From Emcibacter sp. (GTDB lineage Bacteria > Pseudomonadota > Alphaproteobacteria > Sphingomonadales > Emcibacteraceae): DNA of 64,000 nt. How positions within the stretch are numbered: the first letter of the stretch is position 1; every line of letters starts with the position of its first letter. The DNA is taken from contig JAKIUQ010000003.1 of the NCBI GenBank assembly GCA_021647465.1, positions 62,001 through 126,000 of the forward strand, in the 5' to 3' direction. The notes under the pieces were generated by a model. The model was not told where the DNA came from and made no database searches. It was given only the letters and a program-made list of their open reading frames with translations. This document shows positions 7,638 through 14,276 of this stretch, in pieces. The position numbers and the translations under genes are program-made.

Positions 7638-8102
7638 ATGGAAAAAACAAAATTCTGGCGTGACGTAAAACTGTCCCATATGACGCCCGGGCAATGGGAA
7701 TCCCTTTGTGATGGCTGCGGGCTGTGCTGTCTTCACAAGCTGGAAGATAGTGACAGCGGGGAAATAGCCTATACCGATGTGGCCTGCCGGCTTTTAGACA
7801 TCGACAGTTGCCAATGTGCCAATTACCCGCATCGGAAAAAACTGGTGCCGGATTGTGTTGTTCTGACGCCGGATCAAATATCTGAATTTCATTGGCTGCC
7901 TGATAGCTGCGCGTACCGAATGGTAAGCGAAGGCAAAGACCTGCCCCCATGGCACCCCTTGGTTTCCGGCTCTGCAAACAGCGTTCATGACGCCGGTATT
8001 TCTGTGCAGAGCCGCGTCATTTCAGAGCGGGATGCCGGTGACATGGCGGACCATATTATCAACATACAGACCTTTTCCAGCGTAACGGAGGGCCCGGAAT
8101 GA
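7638..8102 (+). CDS. YcgN-like cysteine-cluster protein (UPF0260)
   Basis: A 154-residue protein of the YcgN/UPF0260 family, with the CDGCGLCCLHKLED motif at about 30-43 and further cysteines at ACRLLD, CQCANYP, PDCVVL and DSCAYR, consistent with a metal or Fe-S cluster site. The biochemical function of this family is unknown to me. Its start lies 18 bp after the Sco gene and its stop overlaps the ATG of the next gene (ATGA at 8099), indicating translational coupling. Confidence 0.85.
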   Translation: MEKTKFWRDVKLSHMTPGQWESLCDGCGLCCLHKLEDSDSGEIAYTDVACRLLDIDSCQCANYPHRKKLVPDCVVLTPDQISEFHWLPDSCAYRMVSEGKDLPPWHPLVSGSANSVHDAGISVQSRVISERDAGDMADHIINIQTFSSVTEGPE

Positions 8103-8779
8103 CGGAATATTATGTTGGTGATATTCCCCTTATCTTGCGGCGCCACCCCCGGGCCAAACATCTGAAATTGCGCTTTGACATTAAAAGTTACTGCGCAATT
8201 CTCACGCTACCCCCCGGCGTATCCGATCGTAAAGCGCGCCAATTTGCCAATAAACATCATGACTGGATAGCGGAACAATATGATAAATCTCCGATAACCA
8301 TCCCCTTGCGCGCGGGGGAAGTCATCCCTTATCAAGGTCATCCCGTAAAAATTATCTCCGCCCCGGGTAAGGTGGCTGGCGTTACATTACACGAAGAAAC
8401 GCTCATCATTGGCGGGCCAGAATCAGGATTTGAAACGCGGCTGCAAAATTGGCTGAAAAAACAAGCCCGCCTGACACTGAGCGCGGCGGTAGAAAAATAT
8501 GCTCAAGCCTTGGGCCACTGCCCTCATAAAATCATGATTCGCGATACCACAAGCCGCTGGGGCAGCTGTTCGAGCCGAAAAACCCTGTCTTTTTCCTGGC
8601 GCCTTATCATGGCCCCAAGCCCTGTTTTAAATTATGTTGTGGCCCATGAAATGGCGCATCTTGTGGAAATGAACCATAGCCCGGATTTCTGGGATCTGGT
8701 GGAAAAACTTTATCCCGATTGGCGCAAGGCAAGGCGTTGGTTAAAGTCCGAGGGCAACGGGCTGATGTTGATTGGATGA
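8099..8779 (+). CDS. YgjP-like zinc metalloprotease (DUF45)
   Basis: A 226-residue protein of the YgjP/DUF45 metal-dependent hydrolase family, related to SprT and M48 folds. The zinc motif is H183-EMA-H187 with the third ligand H193 in NHSPDFW, and the family hallmark RWGSCSSRKTLSFSW lies at 153-167. It has no signal, so it is cytoplasmic. The start overlaps the upstream stop by 4 bp. Its last 39 bp overlap the 3' end of the convergent MaoC-type gene. Physiological substrate unknown. Confidence 0.88.
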   Translation: MTEYYVGDIPLILRRHPRAKHLKLRFDIKSYCAILTLPPGVSDRKARQFANKHHDWIAEQYDKSPITIPLRAGEVIPYQGHPVKIISAPGKVAGVTLHEETLIIGGPESGFETRLQNWLKKQARLTLSAAVEKYAQALGHCPHKIMIRDTTSRWGSCSSRKTLSFSWRLIMAPSPVLNYVVAHEMAHLVEMNHSPDFWDLVEKLYPDWRKARRWLKSEGNGLMLIG

Positions 8780-9283
8780 GACAGATTTAAGGCCAGCCTT
8801 CTCATTTTTTTCCATATTTCTTTTTTGGACCGCAACAAATAAAACCTGAAGATCCATTGTTAAAACGGCCTTGTCACTGCCCTGTTCTTCCATAGTGATA
8901 TAAAAATTTGCCGTCGGACCTTTTGAATCACGATATTCAACTTTCGATAATTTCAGCTGAATACGTATTTTGCTGCCGGTGTTAAGGGATCTCAAGAATT
9001 GGACATTCTCAGCCCCCTGGTTTTTGCCATATTCCAGACCGGTAATCGTCACAAGCTGATCAAAGAGCTGTGGGATAAGGGACAGAAGCAGGTAATTATG
9101 AATGATTGTCAGGCCCGCAGGCATTTCTGTTCTGGCCCGTTCTTCATCCACATGTATCCATTGAAAATTTCCCGTGGCTTCGGCAAATCTATTAACTCTG
9201 CTTTGGGTAATTTCGACCCATTTTGAGGTGCCGATATTACTGCCGATATATTGCTGGATATCCTTGATGTCTATTCTGGTCAT
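8741..9283 (-). CDS. MaoC-like (R)-specific enoyl-CoA hydratase, NodN type
   Basis: A 180-residue hot-dog-fold protein. The N-terminal half matches the NodN/MaoC pattern: WVEITQSRVNRFAEATGNFQWIHVDEERA, in which the D/N-to-H stretch carries the hydratase active site, then AGLTIIHNYLLLSLIP. The expected activity is hydration of short-chain enoyl-CoA. It is about 25 residues longer than usual, and the extra C-terminal tail is the part encoded across the convergent YgjP-like gene. The tail may therefore have arisen by loss of an earlier stop. Confidence 0.8.
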   Translation of the reverse strand: MTRIDIKDIQQYIGSNIGTSKWVEITQSRVNRFAEATGNFQWIHVDEERARTEMPAGLTIIHNYLLLSLIPQLFDQLVTITGLEYGKNQGAENVQFLRSLNTGSKIRIQLKLSKVEYRDSKGPTANFYITMEEQGSDKAVLTMDLQVLFVAVQKRNMEKNEKAGLKSVSSNQHQPVALGL

Positions 9284-9393
9284 TGTCGCTCGCTATTTTA
9301 AAATTTATCGCGCCGCCTAGTTTATCAACTGTCCCTTACAGAAGTGTCAAAGTTGGTTAAGTTTTTATATATCCTGTTTTTTAGGGCCATTCA

Positions 9394-11331
9394 TTACGGA
9401 CGTTCTGGTTTATCACGCGGGCGAACATTTGGGGTATTCAGGGTGGCATCATCCCGCCCCAAATATACCCGATACATAAAATTACGCCATATTCGGGCCG
9501 GCGTTCCCCCGCCGGTAACATTCTTCATAGGGCTCGCATCATCATTACCCACCCAGACGCCGCTCGTCATATTCAGACCATACCCCATAAATAAGGCATC
9601 TTTATAATTCTGTGTCGTGCCGGTTTTTCCGGCGGCGACAAAGGGCATTTGAGCCTGTCTGGCAGTGCCGCGCACAACCACATCCCGCAACAGGCTATCC
9701 ATGGTCAACACCACATCGTCCGACAGAATTTTTTTCCGGAGCCCCGGCATATGGCGGTATAAAATCTGCCCCGCGCTATTTTGTATCTCTATAATACCAT
9801 AGGGTTCCACGGCATAACCACCGGCCGCGATCACGGTATAAGCCGCCGTTAATTCGAGCAGGGAAACCTCCGACGTGCCAAGGGACAGGGACGGTTCGGC
9901 CACAATCGGGGTCGTCAGTCCAAGCCGCCGCGCCATTTCGATGACATTCTTTCGATTGATCCGTTCGGCAAGCTTTACGGCCACCGTATTTAACGATCGC
10001 ACAAAGGCTTCTCTTAAGGTGACCTGACCCAAATATTCACCGGAGTAGTTTTTAGGTTGCCAGCCCTTTAAAATCACCGGGCTATCGCGCATGACATCAT
10101 CCGGTGAGAGGCCCCGTTCAAAAGCCGCAAGATAAATGAATAATTTAAAAGCAGATCCCGGCTGACGCCGCGCCTGAGCCGCGCGGTTATATTGACTGAC
10201 GGTATAATCTGTACCGCCAACCATCGCCCTTACGCCGCCGTCCATATCCAGGGATACCAGCGCCGCCTGAGACGCTTTATACGCAACAGCTTCCTGATCC
10301 ATTATGCGCTGCAGGGCTTTGTTGGCCTTATCCTGAATGTCCGGCATCAACGTCGTATATATAATAACCGGCTCATTCACTCTGCCGATTAAAGATACCG
10401 CCCGTTCCACAATCCAGTCGCTAAAATAACGCTCATCGCCGCCAGTTTGCTTATCAACGATTTGAACATTCTCGGCTTTTGTTTTTTCGGCCACGGATTT
10501 CTGAATAAAGCCGGCCTCCACCATATTATCCAGCACATCACCCGTGCGCCGGTATGATCTCTCCAAATCCCTGAGCGGTGAATAAAGCGCCGGCCCCTTC
10601 AGAACGCCGGCCAGCATAGCGGCCTCTATCAGGGAAAGCTCGCGGGCGCTATGGCCATAAAACAGGCGTGCCGCCGCATCAATACCATAAGCACCCGAGC
10701 CAAAATAAACCCGGTTAAAATAATAGGTTAAAATTTCTTCCTTGCTGAAATTCATTTCAAGCCATGTGGAAAACAAAAGTTCCTGTATTTTGCGCTTAAG
10801 GGTTTTGTCGGCGCTCAGAAAAAGATTTTTGGCCAATTGCTGGCTTATGGTGCTGCCGCCTTCGACCATACTTCGCCGCGTGATATTCTTGATCATGGCG
10901 CGCATGAAGCCGCGAATATCAAAGCCACCATGATCAAAAAATCGCCGGTCTTCTGTCGCGATAACGGCCTGAACCAGCACTACAGGAATATCATCAAATG
11001 TCAACCAGTCCCCATAAACATTGCCATAACTGGCCAGCAAGCCGCCCTCCCGGTCCATAACCATTACAGTTGACCGCTCATTAGGCTGGGTTATTTCTGA
11101 AATATCCGGCAGGTCATGAGCATAATATATGACGACGGGAACCAGCAAGATCAAGAACCAGATAATACCCACAAAAAATCGATAAACCCATTTTCGAATT
11201 CCGGTACGCGGCGACTTCAAATTTTCATTACCCATAAATTTTTTACGGCGACTATTATTTTTCTTTTGGGCCGCATTTTTCTTTTGAGTCGAATGCTTCA
11301 CTTGGGGTTTCTTGGGCGTCTTGGCAGCCAT
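9394..11331 (-). CDS. Bifunctional penicillin-binding protein, PBP1A type
   Basis: A 645-residue class A PBP that polymerises and crosslinks peptidoglycan at the inner membrane. It has a very basic N-terminal cytoplasmic tail (1-45, many Lys), a TM at 48-71 and a GT51 transglycosylase with ATEDRRFFDHGG (E127 catalytic) and GGSTISQQLAKNLF (158-171). The transpeptidase has PGSAFK (S393 nucleophile), SLN (446-448) and KTGTT (569-573). It lacks the extra OB-like insertion of the longest PBP1A proteins, so it is on the short side. It is transcribed alone, and no terminator is obvious downstream. Confidence 0.92.
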   Translation of the reverse strand: MAAKTPKKPQVKHSTQKKNAAQKKNNSRRKKFMGNENLKSPRTGIRKWVYRFFVGIIWFLILLVPVVIYYAHDLPDISEITQPNERSTVMVMDREGGLLASYGNVYGDWLTFDDIPVVLVQAVIATEDRRFFDHGGFDIRGFMRAMIKNITRRSMVEGGSTISQQLAKNLFLSADKTLKRKIQELLFSTWLEMNFSKEEILTYYFNRVYFGSGAYGIDAAARLFYGHSARELSLIEAAMLAGVLKGPALYSPLRDLERSYRRTGDVLDNMVEAGFIQKSVAEKTKAENVQIVDKQTGGDERYFSDWIVERAVSLIGRVNEPVIIYTTLMPDIQDKANKALQRIMDQEAVAYKASQAALVSLDMDGGVRAMVGGTDYTVSQYNRAAQARRQPGSAFKLFIYLAAFERGLSPDDVMRDSPVILKGWQPKNYSGEYLGQVTLREAFVRSLNTVAVKLAERINRKNVIEMARRLGLTTPIVAEPSLSLGTSEVSLLELTAAYTVIAAGGYAVEPYGIIEIQNSAGQILYRHMPGLRKKILSDDVVLTMDSLLRDVVVRGTARQAQMPFVAAGKTGTTQNYKDALFMGYGLNMTSGVWVGNDDASPMKNVTGGGTPARIWRNFMYRVYLGRDDATLNTPNVRPRDKPERP

Positions 11332-11411
11332 TTAACGTTCATTCCTTTTTGCTGAAATGACCATAAAATATAGGCAAACATAAGGCAACCCATACGGCCC
11401 CGCTTTTGAGC

Positions 11412-11440
11412 TTGACTTTAGTTTCATATGAAACTATTAT
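11412..11440 (+). promoter_or_regulatory. Promoter with an 18-bp palindromic operator filling its spacer
   Basis: -35 TTGACT (11412-11417), a 17-bp spacer, then -10 TATTAT (11435-11440). A perfect palindrome TAGTTTCATATGAAACTA covers 11419-11436, which is the whole spacer. A repressor bound there would block RNA polymerase. The size and symmetry suit a MarR- or TetR-type dimer, but the regulator is not identified. A second dyad, TAAATAA-CGC-TTATTTA at 11453-11469, lies in the leader just before the AAGGAG ribosome site (11472-11477). Confidence 0.7.
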
Positions 11441-11486
11441 CACTTCATAGCTTAAATAACGCTTATTTAGAATAAGGAGCCTTACA

Positions 11487-12026
11487 ATGACATTAATGAG
11501 AATTCACCATGTGGCCTATCGCTGTATGGATGCCAAAACGACTGTTGAATTTTACCAGAAATATCTGGATATGGATTTTGTCCTCGCCATTTCCGAAGAC
11601 AAGGTGCCCTCAACGGGAGAACCTGATCCCTATATGCATCTGTTTTTAGATGCCGGACAAGGCAATATTCTGGCATTTTTTGAAATTCCCAATTCGCCAA
11701 AGATGGGCCGGGATCCCAATACACCGGATTGGGTTCAGCATATTGCCTTTAAAGTCGAAAATGAAGAAACCGCACTTAAAGTTAAAGCCAAACTTGAAGC
11801 CGATGGTATCGAGGTTGTCGGCCCAACAAATCATCATATTTTCCAGTCCATATATTTCCGTGACCCCGATGGTCACCGCCTTGAACTGGCCTATGATACG
11901 GCAACAGAAGAAGACATGAAGAAGCTTCATGACATTGCGCCGCAAATGCTTATCGACTGGACAAAGAGCAAAAAAACCCTGAAACATGCCGCCTGGCTTC
12001 ATGAAGAAGAATTCAGCAAAAGCTAG
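11487..12026 (+). CDS. VOC-superfamily (glyoxalase/extradiol dioxygenase) protein
   Basis: A 179-residue protein with two VOC beta-alpha-beta-beta-beta modules. Candidate metal ligands are H8 (RIHHVAY), E66 (LAFFEIP), H85 (WVQHIAFKV) and E133 (HRLELAYD), the usual spacing for a metalloenzyme such as a glyoxalase I or type I ring-cleavage dioxygenase relative. The substrate cannot be read from the sequence. AAGGAG stands 9 nt before the ATG. The tightly placed palindrome in its promoter suggests substrate-inducible control, as is common for aromatic or aldehyde catabolism genes. Confidence 0.8.
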   Translation: MTLMRIHHVAYRCMDAKTTVEFYQKYLDMDFVLAISEDKVPSTGEPDPYMHLFLDAGQGNILAFFEIPNSPKMGRDPNTPDWVQHIAFKVENEETALKVKAKLEADGIEVVGPTNHHIFQSIYFRDPDGHRLELAYDTATEEDMKKLHDIAPQMLIDWTKSKKTLKHAAWLHEEEFSKS

Positions 12027-12030
12027 GCCC

Positions 12031-12163
12031 GTTGGAATATAAGCTAAATTTTCCCACGGGAAAGTCAGGCCCGTAAATATTTTGCTGAAATCAGCTTTAT
12101 AATTTAGGTGGTTAACTGTAAAGTCAAGGAAACCATACGGGAGCCAAGGCGATATATTCCAAC
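12031..12163 (+). repeat. 133-bp element with 11-bp terminal inverted repeats and internal dyads
   Basis: GTTGGAATATA (12031-12041) is the exact inverse of TATATTCCAAC (12153-12163). Inside, CTAAATT (12044-12050) pairs with AATTTAG (12101-12107), CCCGTA (12070-12075) with TACGGG (12136-12141), and there are local hairpins TTTCC-N4-GGAAA (12050-12063) and GCTGA-AA-TCAGC (12084-12095). Two of these pairings cross, so they are alternatives or a pseudoknot. It fills the space between the VOC gene and the methyltransferase gene. It could be a MITE-like remnant (no target duplication seen) or a structured RNA leader. Confidence 0.5.
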
Positions 12164-12172
12164 ATTAAAAGT

Positions 12173-12853
12173 ATGATCAGATTTATTCGGGCCTCTTCAA
12201 AAAGGCGGGGATTTTTCTATTCGCTGAGGATTGCCCTTGCAGAGCTGTCTTTTGATTTAACCTATCAAACAGATACCATCACAATACAGCCTGTTGCCAA
12301 AATGGCGGATGTGGCGGATGAGGATAAGGCCCACGCCGCCCATTATCAGCCCTCCTATGTCTGGATCACCTCCAGAATGTTCAAGATATTATCTCCGTTA
12401 ACAAAGGAGCAGGGCACATTTGTTGATCTGGGATCGGGCAAAGGCCGCGCAATGATGATGGCCGCGCTTCAGGGATATTCCCCTATAATCGGTGTTGAAT
12501 TCTCCAAATCCTTAAGCCGGATTTGCGAAAAGAATATTGAAAACTTCAAAAGAAAATCAAAAAAATCCAACCGGTTTGACACGGTCACCATGAATGTCAT
12601 AAATTATGAGCTACCTCTCGATACTTCTGTTATTTTTCTGGGAAACCCCTTTAATGAGCATATCATGAAAGACGTTTTAACACAGATTGATCGCTCCCTG
12701 AAGGCAAGCCCCCGCGACATTTATATCGCTTATTTTAATCCCCTGCATAATGAAATTTTTCTGAAAAACAGCTATCAATTGCTTATTGAGGAAAAAGATC
12801 CCTCCGGCACCGCGATTTTTCAAATTCTAAAAAAGTCCGGCGCTCATAAATGA
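12173..12853 (+). CDS. Class I SAM-dependent methyltransferase
   Basis: A 226-residue Rossmann-fold methyltransferase. Motif I is FVDLGSGKGRA (83-93) and the acidic strand-2 motif is IGVEFS (106-111). FLGNPFNE (155-162) occupies the motif IV position, where an (N/D)PP-like element often sits. The N-terminal 1-60 region is basic and amphipathic. The substrate is unknown. It has no clear ribosome site: the ATG at 12173 lies 9 nt after the 3' arm of the inverted-repeat element, so translation may depend on that structure. The flavoprotein gene follows after 30 bp and is probably cotranscribed. Confidence 0.75.
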   Translation: MIRFIRASSKRRGFFYSLRIALAELSFDLTYQTDTITIQPVAKMADVADEDKAHAAHYQPSYVWITSRMFKILSPLTKEQGTFVDLGSGKGRAMMMAALQGYSPIIGVEFSKSLSRICEKNIENFKRKSKKSNRFDTVTMNVINYELPLDTSVIFLGNPFNEHIMKDVLTQIDRSLKASPRDIYIAYFNPLHNEIFLKNSYQLLIEEKDPSGTAIFQILKKSGAHK

Positions 12854-12883
12854 AAATATAAAACAGCAACCAAAGGATAAATA

Positions 12884-14266
12884 ATGACGCGTCACATATC
12901 AATCATCGGCGGCGGTTTTCACGGAATTTGCTGCGCGTTTCTTTTGGCCAAAAAAGGCTATAAGATCAGCCTGATCGATACCGGAAAAACCCTTGGCGGT
13001 GTCATGGCGTCAATCGAACATGGGGATTATATCTATGATCTGGGCTGCCATCTTTTTGACAACAGCTATCAAAAATTATCCGATTTATTAAAAGAATTAT
13101 TAAGTGATAAATTCGTTCCCCATAAAACCGTCTATGCCTCGATCGTCAATGGCATTAAATCAGAGAATACCGAAGCCCCGAATCTTACAAACCTTGGCCC
13201 TGCGCATTCCGCCACAATTTTATATGAATTGATCGAGAGGATTCTATCAAAGGCAGACGCTCCTATAACCTCGCTCGCGGATTTAGTAGAGGCAAATTTT
13301 GGGCCAAGTGCCGCCAAGGCGCTGAATGACATTTATCATAAAAAAACCCGCGGCAGCTTCGATGCCCTATCTTCAACAATTTTTGACACTATCCTGCCTT
13401 CTCGTTTGTATTTTCTGGAAGACGACATGGCCCGTTTCCTGAAAAAGCACCCGGATCTTGATGAAAAAATTGCGGTGGAATCCATGGAGAACCCTCTTGA
13501 TTTTTATGGTGACAGGGTTGATTTATCAAAGAATGATTACCGGCAATTCTATCCTGCGACGCGCGGCATGCGGGGGTTTTGCGAACAGGCAGAAAAGAAA
13601 CTCGAAGAATTTGGCGTTAAAATATATAAATCCACCTTCTGTCAGGAAATTAAGCATTCAGACAAGGGCTGCCATCTTAGCTTACGCGACAAAGGCACCC
13701 AAAAAACATGGCAGCTGGACAGCGATATGACCTTTTGGGCGGGGGATGTGGGCAAACTAGCCGAGATTATGAACTATTCTGATGATCTGACAGTTTATAA
13801 TCACCCCGTCGCTTTCGCGGTATTTTACTTTAATCTGCCGGAAGATCAGATCGGAAAACACAGCTATATTCATAATTTTGATAAAGATGATTTAATCTCC
13901 CGCGCAAGTGCGCCGTCCAAATATGGCGCGGCGGTTGCCCCGGATGGCATGGGTTATATCTGCGCAGAATTAACCACCCATGTCGGCAGTGATGTTTGGG
14001 AAAATACCGAGCAGAAAACAGCAGCCGTCTGGCAGGAATTAATGGATATGGGATATGTCAGGCCAACCACAATAATGCCGGAACCCTTTATCCTGAAAAC
14101 CCCGGCAGGCTATATGTTAAAGAAAAAAGGCTATAAAAAAGCCCTCGATAACTTCAAACTTTTTGCCAAAGAATACCCAAATATCACTTTTCCTGAAATT
14201 GGCGCTTTTTCAAGGGCAAATATTTTCTCTGATGTGAAAAATATTATTAATGCCCTTGAGGATTAG
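12884..14266 (+). CDS. FAD-dependent oxidoreductase, amine-oxidase/UDP-galactopyranose-mutase-like
   Basis: A 460-residue flavoprotein. The N-terminal dinucleotide-binding motif ISIIGGGFHGICCAFLLAKKG (5-25) is followed by LIDTGKTLGGVMAS, a glycine-rich second motif, as in protoporphyrinogen oxidase, amine oxidase and UDP-galactopyranose mutase relatives. The YDLGCHLFDN segment (49-58) resembles the flavin-contacting DxGxHxF stretch of these enzymes. It has no signal peptide. The neighbouring methyltransferase suggests a joint small-molecule or glycan modification, which is inference. AAGGATAA precedes the ATG. Its stop lies 6 bp from that of the convergent gyrB. Confidence 0.7.
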   Translation: MTRHISIIGGGFHGICCAFLLAKKGYKISLIDTGKTLGGVMASIEHGDYIYDLGCHLFDNSYQKLSDLLKELLSDKFVPHKTVYASIVNGIKSENTEAPNLTNLGPAHSATILYELIERILSKADAPITSLADLVEANFGPSAAKALNDIYHKKTRGSFDALSSTIFDTILPSRLYFLEDDMARFLKKHPDLDEKIAVESMENPLDFYGDRVDLSKNDYRQFYPATRGMRGFCEQAEKKLEEFGVKIYKSTFCQEIKHSDKGCHLSLRDKGTQKTWQLDSDMTFWAGDVGKLAEIMNYSDDLTVYNHPVAFAVFYFNLPEDQIGKHSYIHNFDKDDLISRASAPSKYGAAVAPDGMGYICAELTTHVGSDVWENTEQKTAAVWQELMDMGYVRPTTIMPEPFILKTPAGYMLKKKGYKKALDNFKLFAKEYPNITFPEIGAFSRANIFSDVKNIINALED

Positions 14267-14276
14267 AGCGCTCTAA
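14263..14276. other. 14-bp perfect palindrome spanning two convergent stop codons
   Basis: TTAGAGCGCTCTAA contains the TAG stop of the flavoprotein gene (14264-14266) and, on the other strand, the TAG stop of gyrB (14273-14275). It may be a chance result of two opposed stops, or may help end transcription in both directions. No T-run follows on either side. Confidence 0.5.

Noticed and set aside
10192..10392. Antisense open frames inside PBP1A, gyrB, infB, nusA and other genes
   Set aside because: They lie wholly within well-supported genes, lack ribosome sites and family motifs, and arise from codon bias of the true strand.
12050..12063. Terminator after the VOC gene (TTTCC-CACG-GGAAA)
   Set aside because: The stem is short and followed by GTCAGG, not a T-run.
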